This document shows, one piece after another, positions 48,916 to 59,892 of a DNA stretch of 64,000 nucleotides. The notes beneath the pieces were generated by a model. That model saw nothing but the letters and a program-made list of their open reading frames with translations, was not told the DNA's origin and searched no databases. The stretch is from Anthostomella pinea (Eukaryota; Ascomycota; Sordariomycetes; Xylariales; Xylariaceae). The position numbers were made by a program, and so were the translations under genes. The stretch lies in NCBI GenBank assembly GCA_963556695.1, contig CAUWAG010000018.1:3162001-3226000 (forward strand), written 5' to 3'. Within the stretch, counting starts at the first letter, position 1. Every line of letters starts with the position of its first letter.

Positions 48916-50776
48916 ATGCAGGCCCCGGTCGTGGTTATGAGTGAGCCCCTCCATGAGCTACTAGCCTCCTTCAATGTTGTATAGGAGCAGAAGGCTGATG
49001 ACAACCTCCAGACACCCAGAGTGGTGAGAGACAGACTGGTCGAAAGGCCCAGCTGTCCAACATCGCTGCCGCGAAGACGTACGACCCTCCCGCCGCTCTG
49101 TTTCTGTCCCTGTCCCTGCCCCGCTGACCCCCGAACCCAGTGTTGCCGACATCATTCGATCATGTCTCGGTCCCAAGGCCATGCTGAAGATGCTGTTGGA
49201 CCCCATGGGCGGCATCGTGCTCACGAACGACGGTCATGCCATTCTTCGAGAGATCGAGGTGTCGCATCCCGCAGCAAAGAGCATGATCGAGCTTAGCAGA
49301 ACACAAGACGAGGAAGTGGGCGACGGCACAACAACGGTTATCATTCTGGGTGCGTGCAACCTGACTAGACGATTTGAATGCGCCACTGACAGCCCACAGG
49401 TGGTGAGATTCTAGCACAAGCCCTGCCGCAGCTCGAGCGAAACATCCACCCGGTCGTCATCATTTCCGCCTTCAAGCGCGCGCTCAAGGACGCTTTAGAG
49501 ATCGTCGACGACATTTCCCTGCCGATAGATATCAACAATGACAAGCAGATGAACAGCCTGATCTCCTCCTCCATCGGTACGAAGTTCGTCTCGAGATGGT
49601 CCGACCTGATGTGCAGCCTGGCTCTCAAGGCCGTACGGACTGTCTCCTGGGAGGCTGGAAACGGCAAGCAAGAGGTGGACATCAAGAGATACGCGCGTGT
49701 GGAGAAGGTACCCGGTGGCGAGATCGAGGACAGCAGAGTACTGGACGGCGTCATGCTCAACAAGGACATCACCCACCCGAACATGCGACGGAAGATCGAG
49801 AACCCGAGGATCGTGCTGCTGGACTGCCCCCTCGAGTACAAGAAGGGCGAGTCGCAAACGAATATCGAGATCACGAAGGAGGATGACTGGAACCGCATCC
49901 TGCAGATCGAGGAGGAGCAGGTCAAGTCGATGTGCGAGGCGATTCTGGCCGTCAAGCCTGACCTGGTCATCACCGAAAAGGGTGTCTCGGATCTGGCGCA
50001 ACACTACTTCATGAAGGCCAACATCACCGCGCTTCGCAGAGTCCGGAAGACGGACAACAACAGAATAGCCCGTGCGACCGGCGCAACGATTGTAAACCGG
50101 GTGGACGATCTCCAAGAGTCGGACGTGGGTACTCAATGTGGCCTGTTCGAGATCGAGAAGATTGGTGACGAGTACTTCACCTTCCTCACGCAGTGCAAGA
50201 CCCCGAAGGCCTGCACCGTCCTCCTCCGTGGCCCCTCGAAGGACATCCTCAACGAGATCGAGCGGAACCTGCAAGATGCCATGGGTGTGGCTCGCAACGT
50301 CATATTCCACCCCAGATTATCCCCCGGTGGTGGAGCGACAGAGATGGCCGTGGCCACCAGACTGGGAGAGCTGGCTAGGAACATCGAGGGTGTGCAGCAA
50401 TGGCCGTACAAGGCCGTCGCCGAGGCTATGGAGGTCATCCCCAGAACGCTGGTGCAGAACGCGGGTGCCAGTCCTGTAAGAGTACTGACACAGCTTCGGG
50501 CCAAGCACGCAGAGGGCAAGAGCTCATGGGGTATCAACGGCGAGTCGGGCACCATTGTGGACATGAAGGAGTACGGCATCTGGGAGCCGGAAGCAATCAA
50601 GCTGCAGAGCATCAAGACTGCTATCGAAGTACGTTGCCCAATACGTCATCACATCTATCGTTTTCATGCTAACTCCGATACAATAGGCCGCCTGTCTGTT
50701 ACTGAGAGTAGATGATATCTGCAGTGCCAAGAAAGCGGCGCAAGTGGGAGCGGGACTAGGCGGAGGAGACGACTGA
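48916..50776 (+). CDS. CCT3: T-complex protein 1 subunit gamma (CCT3)
   Basis: Five exons: 48916-48940, 49012-49078, 49141-49349, 49400-50628 and 50687-50776, giving 539 aa. The first exon encodes only MQAPVVVM plus one base, and the next continues NTQSGERQTGRKAQL, the usual gamma-subunit N-terminus. Group II chaperonin signatures are intact: LGPKAMLKMLLDPMGG from residue 40, NDGHAIL from 60, the ATP-site GDGTTTV at 91-97 and PGGGATEMA from 409. The C-terminus ends Gly-rich (GAGLGGGDD). It is one of eight subunits of the cytosolic TRiC/CCT ring that folds actin, tubulin and other proteins with ATP. Splice sites are canonical and there are no breaks. It is convergent with the PRKRIP1-like gene, with 288 bp between the stop codons. 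Confidence 0.97.
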
Positions 50777-51064
50777 AGAGGCTGAAGTTGTCAAAAAGAA
50801 AGTTATGAGATGTGTTGAGGACATACCCCCTGTACCAACAGCTGGTCTAAAAACTTCGATGAGATAGAGGAATTAGACGGCTTTGCTGCCATCCAGATAT
50901 GATTGTTCAGTCCGTCTGTTTGGTACGCTGTTCGTACAATAACGGTCTGCTCTACATATATAGTAATAGCAGCAATGACTCCACGATCGTAGCATTCTCT
51001 CGCCCTGGCTTGTTCTGCAAGCCGGGCACATTGTGGGTATCTTGGTGTTGGGACGTTTCTCTCA

Positions 51065-51709
51065 TCAGTCCTCCTCTATTACAATGCCCTTGGGCTCCTC
51101 CACCGATTTCATGACCGCATCCCCTCCCGCAGGCTCGTCGCCCTCATCCGCGGCCTTGTTGTCCTTGCGCAGCTCTATCCGCGCCTTGACGCCATTCGAA
51201 GCATTACCTGAACCATTTGCACTACCGTTAGTCCCCTTGCCACCATCCTTGCCCCCCTTGCCCTTATTCTTCTTCTTCTCCCTCTTCTCCCGATTCCGCC
51301 TCGTCTTCTCGGCGTCCCTGCGCTCCCTCTCCCCTTTCTCGCGCTCGAACGCCTCGGCCGCCTTCTCGGTGCTCACCTCCTCGTCCATGCGCCGCAGGCG
51401 CTCGTACTCGCGCCGCCGGCTCGCCTTGTACACGTGGAACTCGCCGGACCCGGCGCCGGCGCTGGAGCCCTGGACGTTGGTCACGATCTCGGGGGGCGCG
51501 GCGAGGTGGTGTGGTCTGGCGGAGGAAGAGGTGGTGGAAGAGGTTGGGTTTGTGGACTGTGGGATTCGGATGTCCCGCTCCGGCTTCGCGAAGAGTGCGT
51601 CGAGCTCTTTGGCTTGCGCGCTAAGGGGCGTTAGGGCGCGCTTCTTGGTCGGGCGCTTGGAGCGCGGGTCGGCGGATGTGGGGATACTTTCGGGGCCTTC
51701 GCCGGACAT
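51065..51709 (-). CDS. PRKR-interacting protein 1-like (DUF1168), spliceosome-associated
   Basis: A single exon of 214 aa. The conserved DUF1168 block is at about residues 74-109: EIVTNVQGSSAGAGSGEF, then HVYKASRRREYERLRRMDEE. It is followed by a long, highly charged helix-like stretch (EREKGERERRDAEKTRRN, EKREKKKNKGKGG) and a low-complexity tail. PRKRIP1 in animals is found in the spliceosomal C complex and binds double-stranded RNA; the function here is inferred from that family. The length fits fungal members. It is convergent with CCT3 on its 3' side, and its 5' side faces the phosphatase gene across about 1 kb. Confidence 0.88.
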   Translation of the reverse strand: MSGEGPESIPTSADPRSKRPTKKRALTPLSAQAKELDALFAKPERDIRIPQSTNPTSSTTSSSARPHHLAAPPEIVTNVQGSSAGAGSGEFHVYKASRRREYERLRRMDEEVSTEKAAEAFEREKGERERRDAEKTRRNREKREKKKNKGKGGKDGGKGTNGSANGSGNASNGVKARIELRKDNKAADEGDEPAGGDAVMKSVEEPKGIVIEED

Positions 51710-52708
51710 GGTGGCGGCTTGTGCTCGAGGTGGGAGGTGGCGATGGTTGGCTGTGGAGGTGCCTCTCGACGATTCCTGGATGCGAGAGTGTCGAGGTCGT
51801 GGAAGGCACGAGGTTGTGTGTGGTGATTGCGATGCAGCTGGACACTCTTAGTGGAGTTTGAGTGTGACCTCCAGATGCACAATAGTGGCTGGCAAGCGCT
51901 TCACAGATAAGGGATATGCCTGGAAGCGTTCACGAGCTGGAGGGACTAGATTTCGCAGATTGTCGGTCGTTCAGACGAGGCTGTCAAGGCTTGAGTTTGC
52001 GACAAGGCAGACGAATGACGGCGCCACTGGCTCAGACAAATGTGTTGACCAATCAGTGCCACTGCCGCGCCTGCCCCACACCTTCATCCCACACGGCAAA
52101 GCTCAAGAGTCAATTGGCCTGGCTGGCCGAGATCGGGCTGGTGGCGCAATTCTGACCAACCAGCGAGCAGTATTTAGAAATCGACGGGCGTTTTAGGCAG
52201 CCCTGTCGCCCCCATCAAGGCAGAGGGGCCCGACAGACTGGAGCCAGCGCTTGGAGGGGCCACAGGGGCGTGGAGGGGCGCATGTGTCCTGTCCTCGCTG
52301 GAAGGGGACCGTGAGGGTCAAGGGTCTGATCTCTGAACCTTGGTTGAAACATCCCAACTGTTGCAACGTCGACGACCAACCTGCATACTTAAGTACCGTA
52401 CACACCTCTTTCAACTTCCCATTCTGGAAAAGAAGCACGCGCTCTCCTATTGTGTACTGTCCAATCGCATTGTTCTGCTGGACCTACCTCGTTGAGCGCT
52501 CAATATTATTAGTTCGCATCTACAAGCTTATAAATATCACTCGTCTGTTGCCACTTCAGACTGAGACTGACTCACCTTGCCCTCTCGGAAACCAAACAGA
52601 AGCCTGCCAAATAAGGACGCTCTTCTGTCTTACTTTGCGACAAACAGTCTTCCGACGTGATACATCAGACAGCACGCAGTCGGTTGTAGCACAACCTCCG
52701 CTCTAGAA
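51710..52708. other. Divergent intergenic region (PRKRIP1-like / phosphatase)
   Basis: About 1 kb serving as promoter for both flanking genes. A TATA-like run (cttataaatatc) lies at about 52528-52539, some 170 bp before the phosphatase start. No other feature recognised. Confidence 0.45.
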
Positions 52709-54275
52709 ATGGGACGTCCCAGACTGATCATTCTGATCAGACACGCCCAGTCCGAGGGCAACAGTATGTTGAACACGACAACAGGTCACTCGGCGCCAGA
52801 ATATTAGCTAACCCAATCGTCAGAGAACCGAGACATACACCAGACCATTCCCGATCACAGGGTCAAACTGACCCAGGATGGATGGGCACAGGCGCGCGAC
52901 GCTGGCCGCCGACTGCGCGATCTTCTGCGGCCCGACGATACCATTCAGTTCTACACCTCACCCTACCGCCGAACCAGGGAGACTACAGAAGGCATACTCG
53001 AGACTTTAACTTCGGACGAACCCGACCCTTCGCCCTTTAAACGGTCCAACATGAAGGTCTACGAGGAACCTCGCTTGCGCGAACAGGACTTTGGAAATTT
53101 CCAGCCTTGTAGCGCCGAGATGGAACGCATGTGGCAGGAACGTGCCGACTATGGCCATTTCTTCTACCGTATCCCCGATGGCGAAAGCGCTGCAGATGCA
53201 TATGACCGAGTTTCGGGCTTCAACGAGAGCTTGTGGCGACAGTTTGGAGACGACGACTTTGCGAGTGTTTGTGTTTTAGGTACGTGGCATTGCTGGAAAC
53301 GCAAGTGGCCGATGGCTACTAACAAGTTTGGCAGTCACACACGGACTCATGTCTCGTGTTTTCTTGATGAAGTGGTACCATTTCTCTGTGGAATATTTTG
53401 AGGACTTGCGCAACGTCAACCACTGCGAGTTCCTCATCATGAAAAAGGAGAAGGACGGCGGGAAATACATTCTGGAAAATCAGCTGAGGACTTGGTCTCA
53501 ACTTCGCCATGAGCGAGCTGCTGCTAAGGCCAAAGAAGACAAGGCGTTGGGAGACACCGGCAAGTCCAAGGAGACTGTCAAACAAGAGAAGCAGGATGCT
53601 TCATCCCCTGTTGCACCACGCCAATGGGGCGGCTGTCCGGAGGGTTGCACTCACGGCCAGCACTTCAAGATACGCCGCGACTTGGCTGAACTCAAGCAGC
53701 ACGACGAGGAGAATGCGCAAGTCGGTCTTCCTCACCATATCCCCAGTACCAATGGCACTATTGCACACCGCAGGCCGCACAACAAGAGACTTCAACCCAA
53801 CAACTCCGAAGACGACTCGGACGACCCACGTGGCAGGATCACGCCCCAGATCGACGTGACCAAGGCTCGCGACGAGGTTGTCTCTTCGCCAGACGGGACA
53901 CCGTCGTTCATCACTATCGATGATCGACTTCGCAACTCCATGAAATCGCCTCAAAAGCCGTCCTTCCTTCACATAGGCCGTGATTTCGGCGGCACATACT
54001 CAGGCCACGCTAGTGAAGAGGACCTGTCTGAAAGTGACGCTCGCAGGCGCCTTGCGGCTAAAGCAGCTAGAGTGAAGGGCGGAGAGAAAAATGGCCTCTC
54101 TCCAGTGAATGAAACTGGCAAGCACCTGAGCATTCGGGTTGCTCACGCGCACGCTAATAGGCTTGGTGATGCACCCGGCAACTCGGACCAGGGATCGGAA
54201 GACGGTGGGGACGAGGCCGACGACATAAGCAAGGCTGAGAAGGAGGACAAGAGCCTTCGTGGAAGCGTTTACTGA
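52709..54275 (+). CDS. Histidine phosphatase (phosphoglycerate mutase-like; Det1-type)
   Basis: Three exons, 52709-52763, 52824-53279 and 53335-54275, giving 483 aa. The histidine phosphatase core is complete: RHAQSEGN with the catalytic His12, the Arg-containing TSPYRRTRET at 63-72, the acid residue in RLREQDFGNFQ (Glu105) and the second His in VTHGLM (His173). About 250 residues follow the catalytic domain. They are low-complexity and charged, with a Cys-His patch (CPEGCTHGQH) and acidic runs, and are likely disordered. Yeast Det1 has the same short catalytic domain and is linked to sterol traffic; equivalence is inference. The substrate is unknown. Introns are 60 and 55 bp, with canonical ends. 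Confidence 0.9.
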
Positions 54276-54770
54276 GCTGCACTGGACTGCGCTCTGATAT
54301 TTCGGTTACCCGTTACATACATAGATTGTTCCCAACGTTTCAGCATAGCCGGAGATACCCTTATGAGAGCACGATCATGACGACGAAATAGTATTTGGGT
54401 CTATGGCCAGATGGGAAGAGTTTGATTGGAAAATACAAACGTAAGGGCATTCATCTATATGAAACCTATCAATTCCCACACCATGAGCATAAACTTCGAT
54501 GGTTCTGCCATGAGACTTCAGATATACCCTGGCCCTGGTGAGCTTGGGCATGATTCTTCATCGCAACAACAAGCAAGTACTTAGCTACGGACCTTGTTGT
54601 GGAGTTTCGTCCCTGAGCCATGTTGGCATACCACTTGCGTATAATGTAGTTTGCGTACGTGATCAAACAAGACTGTATGAGATGAGTATGAAAACACCCC
54701 CTGAATACTTTATGGATTTCGATTAAGTTGGTCATTTTACTGTTTCATGATACACTTGCCTTTGTAACCC

Positions 54771-54878
54771 CTTATAGGTACCCTCATAGGTACCATTCTA
54801 GATACCATCATACATACTCTCATATATATCCTTATTGATACCCATATTGATACCCATATAGATACTCTCATAGATACA
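54771..54878. repeat. Degenerate 12-bp minisatellite, nine copies
   Basis: Nine contiguous 12-bp units of the general form ctcatagatacc, for example cttataggtacc, ctcataggtacc, cttattgatacc, catattgatacc and ctcatagataca. The units drift by substitution, but the period is kept throughout. Confidence 0.85.
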
Positions 54879-54911
54879 CTGATGCTTTCAGAAATCTCTT
54901 CATAGTTATTT

Positions 54912-55049
54912 ACTATGGTCTAAGTACCTTATTTTCTAGGTGTTTTCTGTGAGCTTGACCGAGGCGTCTTCGTCAGGTATGTAGCTACCATAGTCCAAAT
55001 AGCTTTTTTTCTAGGAGTCCCTGTAAGCGCGACGGAGGCGTCTTCGTCA
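54912..55049. repeat. Imperfect tandem duplication, about 63-64 bp x2
   Basis: Unit 1 ends and unit 2 ends with the identical gaggcgtcttcgtca (or ggaggcgtcttcgtca). Both share ttttctagg and tctgtgagc/cctgtaagc. Units are separated by about 11 bp. Confidence 0.75.
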
Positions 55050-55633
55050 ATTTTGACTACCTTTCAAAAGCCTCTCTTCAGGAGCCCCTTTCCAGAGGCC
55101 TCTTTCGAGGAGCCAATTTCTAGCATCCCCCTTTCAAAAGCCCCTTTCAGTAGCTACTGTGCAAGCACCACCATGCAACACGTAAAAGTATATAGCTCCA
55201 AGATCTATATCTGGACGACTTCCAACGAACCCATCTAGCATGCACTGATTGGTCAGACCGCAGCAGATCATGTTTGCTACTGGCGCTGGACGACCAGCTG
55301 CCACCGGTTGCCCCGGTATCGTCGACTGATACAGCCAGGCCATGCACGGCAACGACATGGACTTGGTTGCCCCGAAGAACTGCCTGTGGATTTACTGATT
55401 GTGGCCATTGGTGCCCACATGTAAATATCTATCGATCTCATGTTTGCACCCTGCCTTCTTCTCCCTTTCCCCTAGACCAACGCACAACATTGAAGCATCG
55501 CAACACAGATTCGCATCCACGCTTTTTCGTGCCTTGGTACCTATCTCTTGTTCGTATTGATTTGCAATTCGCTATTCACATTTCGACATTCCCGATTTCC
55601 AATTCCCAATTCCATCCTTCGCCATCAATCATC

Positions 55634-57691
55634 ATGGACCAGGTAAACCGGAAGCGCAAGGCCACCACCGAGGCGGCCGACGAGGAACGACGCAAGCGGC
55701 TTCGCCGCATCGACCCCTTCCGGTCGCTGTCCCCCCTGCCCGCCACCACCACCACAACCACCGCCATCCTACGTGGTTCGCTGATGAAGCGTAAGAAGAA
55801 GACGCCGACGCCCCAGACAGCCCCTTTGCCTGTCCTCTTTCTCAACTTGCCGGCGGCCAATGCGGCCAATCAGATAACGGCCACGTGCCACTCAAGCCAC
55901 AGCAAGAGCACGCTTCTCGCGTGCAAGACCCTGCTCGAGCACAACCACCAGCATGGCAACACCGCCATGCCGGACCAGAAGGTCCTCAAGAACTGGCTGG
56001 AGGCCAACAAGAGAGACTTCGTCAAGGCTCGACGCGCAAAGAGAGCCACCCGACAGGACGCCCAGCGCGTCCAGACATCGCCCCGACCCGCCACCGCTGA
56101 TGTCGTCGCCCCGTTGCCCGCTGCCGCCCACCCCGCAGTCCGGCCCGTCCTCCGCCAGCAGCAGCCCGCCCCGGTCCCCAACGGGGGCATCCTCCCGGGT
56201 GTCCGCCGCAGCTACCGCCGACTCTGCCATGGCATCACCACCGGCCTGGAGAAGCTCGGCCGTGGCCTCTACCCGGCCGCAGACATCGAAGACGCCCATC
56301 TGAGAGCCACGCAGGAGCAGCACGAAGCTGCTGAGCTCGCTGCTCAGCTGGAGCGCCAGCATGAGCAAGTCACCCCTGCCGAGACGCAGAAAGACGAGAA
56401 CGAAGACGACGAGGACGAAGATGACGAAGATGACGACTACATCCACCGCTCCGACGACGACGATGACGAAGAGCCCGCCCGCACGCCTGCTCTGGTCGGC
56501 CTCGCCCTCTCCCCTTCCGCCATCACCCCCATCGCCACCAGAACCATCCGAGCCATCGCGCCGCCCCTTGACCCGCGCTTCTTCCATCCCGACGGCAGGC
56601 TCCAGGGCATCTACAAGTACCTGACCGCGCAGATCCCGCTGCCTCGGCAGTGGGTGGCATGGGCCCAGCGCAACGGCATCACCTACGTGCACGGCCGCGG
56701 CGACATCATCGCGCCGGGCGTCTACGTAGCCGACGACACGTTCGACTACGACGCGTTGCACCAAGCGATCCATGGCGGAACCTACCGCACGGGAAGACGC
56801 GAGATCGGTGAGTTTTGCGCCACGCACCCCACCCCCTTTTCCCCCTTTTCCCCCCACATCTTTAGTAAAGTAACAGTTGTCACTAACACCCGCAACCTGC
56901 ACGACTTTCCGGAGCACTGGCTCATAGTCAGATCCATGCGAGACCACCAGACTCACGACCTAGAGCTGGACGCATTCCCGGCCGTCGCCACTGAGACTGC
57001 GCCCGATGCAGTCGCTCCTGCTCCCACTCCCGCCGACTCGCCGAGCGCCGCGTCGTCTTCGCCGATGCAGGCTGGCACCGCAGAGCAGACCCCGGAACCA
57101 CAGCCGACCGGGCGGTTCACCATGTACGAGTCGCCGCTGTCTTCGTCCTCAGCCGGCAGCCTCTCCCCAATTTCGTCTCCGGCCCTGTGCACGCCCGACG
57201 CCGCCGCCGTCAACAGCCCCTTGCTGCCCCGCCTTCACCAGCAGCAGGAGCAGGAGCAGCAGACCCCAGCACGACCGACCGGACTGTTCACCATGTACGA
57301 GTCGCCGCTGTCTTCATCCTCGGCCGGCAGCCTCTCCCCGTTTTCGTCTCTGGTTCTGTCCACGCCCGACGCCGTCAACACGCCCTTGCTGCCCCGCCTT
57401 CACCAGCAGCAGCAGCAGCAGGAGCAGGAGCAGCAGACGCCCGGCTCATTCGGGCTACCGAGCCACTTCTACGACGCAAGCTCCGAGTCCGAGTCCAATC
57501 CCGAGGCAGCCGACACGCCCTCGAAGCCGCCGCCGCATAAGAAGCAGCAGCCGCAGCAGCAGCCGAAGCGCCCCTCCGCCAACTTCCTTGCGCGGTCGCG
57601 CGCCGAGCTGCGACGCAGCATGCGCATCGCCGGCGAGGAGAAGGACCTGCCTTCGCCGACCGAGGCTGCCGCGACCCCTCACCACCACTAA
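55634..57691 (+). CDS. Low-complexity acidic/Gln-rich protein, unrecognised
   Basis: The frame from the Met of MDQVNRKRKATTEAADEE is open to 57691. I chose this ATG because the upstream open stretch looks like promoter and leader sequence. A likely 69-bp intron at 56808-56876 (donor gtgagt, C/T-rich tract, acceptor taacag) would leave 662 aa; if retained the protein is 685 aa. No known domain. Visible features: basic clusters RKRKATTE and RRKRLRRIDPFR near the N-terminus (nuclear-localisation-like), an acidic run (DENEDDEDEDDEDDD), and a globular middle part (RQWVAWAQRNGITYVHGRGD). The C-terminal half contains an internal duplication, with FTMYESPLSSSSAGSLSP occurring twice, each followed by LLPRLHQQQ. 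I assign no function. Confidence 0.75.
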   Translation: MDQVNRKRKATTEAADEERRKRLRRIDPFRSLSPLPATTTTTTAILRGSLMKRKKKTPTPQTAPLPVLFLNLPAANAANQITATCHSSHSKSTLLACKTLLEHNHQHGNTAMPDQKVLKNWLEANKRDFVKARRAKRATRQDAQRVQTSPRPATADVVAPLPAAAHPAVRPVLRQQQPAPVPNGGILPGVRRSYRRLCHGITTGLEKLGRGLYPAADIEDAHLRATQEQHEAAELAAQLERQHEQVTPAETQKDENEDDEDEDDEDDDYIHRSDDDDDEEPARTPALVGLALSPSAITPIATRTIRAIAPPLDPRFFHPDGRLQGIYKYLTAQIPLPRQWVAWAQRNGITYVHGRGDIIAPGVYVADDTFDYDALHQAIHGGTYRTGRREIGEFCATHPTPFSPFSPHIFSKVTVVTNTRNLHDFPEHWLIVRSMRDHQTHDLELDAFPAVATETAPDAVAPAPTPADSPSAASSSPMQAGTAEQTPEPQPTGRFTMYESPLSSSSAGSLSPISSPALCTPDAAAVNSPLLPRLHQQQEQEQQTPARPTGLFTMYESPLSSSSAGSLSPFSSLVLSTPDAVNTPLLPRLHQQQQQQEQEQQTPGSFGLPSHFYDASSESESNPEAADTPSKPPPHKKQQPQQQPKRPSANFLARSRAELRRSMRIAGEEKDLPSPTEAAATPHHH

Positions 57692-59892
57692 GCCCATAAC
57701 CGCCATGCCGCCATGAACGAACCAACCGACCGACCAACCACGCTGCAGCAGACCGGAAAAACAGGAGCACGCGCCGGTCATCCCTCCTACGCGCCGAACC
57801 AATATCAGCACCTCCTTCCCCCTGAGAGTTTCCCACCATTCGCCCCCGCGCCAACCTTCGCCGGTTGGCAGGGCTTGCCTCGCGGCAAGCCCCTGTACAA
57901 TTACCGTTTTTGGCGGGCAAGGATTTTGTCTTGTTTTAGGGGGAACTCTCGGGGGTTGGGGGTGTTGATGTCGGTTTGGCTGGGGAGGGGCGCATGTGTG
58001 GTTGAAGGGTTTTTTTCGTTGTTGCGTCGGCTTGGCTTGGCATGGCATATTCGGAGCATTCGGAGTTTTCGGAGTTTGCGGAGTTTCTCGCTGAAGCACA
58101 CTATACAAGATGAATGAATGGAAGGAGGGATGGGAGGATATACCCATTTGTTATTGGTCGCAAGGCAGACCACTGTGTTGGAGTATGGGTTGTGGTTTTG
58201 TTCTGTTGTGGAAGACCCACGCAGGGATGGGCATGGCGTTTTCGGTTTACTTTTTTTTTCTTGTTGTCATTGTTCGCCTTTCCTCGTCACGGAAGGCATG
58301 GAGACGGCGTTCTCGGGTTCCCTCTTCTTTTCTCGATCATTTGTTCTGCCAGGAAGGCATGCGGGCAAGCCGATACAATTGGGGTGGCAGCCCTTGTCGA
58401 ATTATAGAAGCAGCACTGTCGTGTTTGCACTTGAAATGAACTGATCGCCACATTAATGCTAGTACTCCAACAACTTGTGATATTATTGCAACTTCCTCGG
58501 CTATACGGCACTACAATGAAGACCTGGGAAGAGGGCTGGGTATTGCATGGAGAACTTGTGTCGGAAGAACAGGTCATCAGGCAAAGCCTCTTCGAAAACC
58601 AAGGACATTTAGTCCGGCAATCACGATAGCGATAGAAAGACACGTCGCTTGGCTCGGAGTGTCTGATTGATGTAATCTATCTACTAGATGGCATGTTCAT
58701 CAGGATGCCCCAAACCCTCTTATTATCCTCTAGCTATATGCCAAGCGAAGCATCCCAATCCATCATAAACAAGTGATGTCTTCATATCTCTCATGGTGCT
58801 CTCCCCAAGTTACTTTCTGGGACCGGCCCGGTGATCAGCTTCTTGCACCCGTACAGTCGTCGTTGGAGGTCTCCGGTCTCCCCGCGCTGAACGATTGCTG
58901 TATTCGGTCTAATACCGCCTGTTCTTCGGGGAGTTGAGTGATGATACCCTCTGTGCACGCGCCGCCTAGTTCGGGGCCCACCGTGTCCTCTAGTCGCGTA
59001 ACGAGCGCTCCCACACCTGATTCGGGGTCGGAGAAGGCCTTTGCTACTGTCTCGCGTTCGTTCTTGTTCTGCCGTGGATATCTTATCTTGTTTCCTCACA
59101 TACAGCAACCAAGTGGTCCAGGGTTCCACGACTCTCCATGATGTAAGCGATGATGGTGGCAATACAATGAGGTTTGTATGTGTGTATCGTGTACGAAAAG
59201 GGGTTGCAGGGTGCAGTACAGGATATAAGTTTAACTTGGCTCGAACGGAACGGGCTTTGTTAATGTGCGGGAGGGGGAGGTTCTGCAAAGATCGTACCAA
59301 AAGTGGCGGTCGAAGAATTCGGAGAGTGTCTCTGGGTTCGCTAATTCCGCTGGTCCGGATACCACAATCATTTGCGAACGCTAATCGACTGGCTCTGGAG
59401 CCGTTTTAATCCGGTTCAGCCTCGCTATTGGTGATGGCGAGGTGCGAGATACCGGTGTTCCTTTGCTAGCTAAAAGCTGTGAGATTTCAAAGTGTTCTAT
59501 CTAAGGAGAGGAATTCCAGCTACTCTGGAGCGGCCAGAGTGGCCCTATATATCCAAGATACTAAAGGAAAGGATACGTGGCCTTATATTGGCCACGTATG
59601 TGACAGAGTCACAGATGGAGATGTTGATCCTGAAGGATGACTATGGATGGGCTAACGTAGCCCAGAATCCAACAAAAGCTTCATCAGACAACGTGCAGTA
59701 GGTTCTCCTGAAAATGGTATATATAGGTGCCAAGTAACGACGCTGTGGACTGGGATAGTGCAAAAGACGCAGCAGCCAATGTGCTATGATATCAGCCATT
59801 AGAGGCTATGTCGGCGGAACGTATATAGAGGTAGTCCGAAGAGATAGAAAAAATATAAGACGGCGCTCATGTCTGGCGTATAGTCACCTAAA
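57692..59892. other. Intergenic region, about 2.2 kb
   Basis: No supported gene. Degenerate tcggagtt-type repeats lie at about 58049-58092. From about 59480 the sequence may belong to the flank of the transposase remnant that follows. I found no terminal repeats. Confidence 0.45.

Larger units (their letters stand above)
54276..55633. other. Intergenic region rich in degenerate direct repeats
   Basis: About 1.36 kb. It contains a 12-bp minisatellite (54771-54878), an imperfect duplication (54912-55049) and further scattered short repeats of ttcaaaagcc/ggagcc type at 55062-55150. It ends in the promoter and leader of the low-complexity protein gene. No coding sequence supported. Confidence 0.55.

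Noticed and set aside
49495..50310. 271-codon frame antisense to CCT3
   Set aside because: It is the mirror of a strongly coding exon with codon bias; the plus-strand CCT3 identity is certain.
55892..56956. 354-codon frame antisense to the low-complexity gene
   Set aside because: A GC-rich, repeat-driven shadow of the plus-strand gene.
59481..59760. Possible LTR or transposon end before the pogo remnant
   Set aside because: Candidate TG...CA ends were tried, but no flanking duplication or second copy was found in the window.
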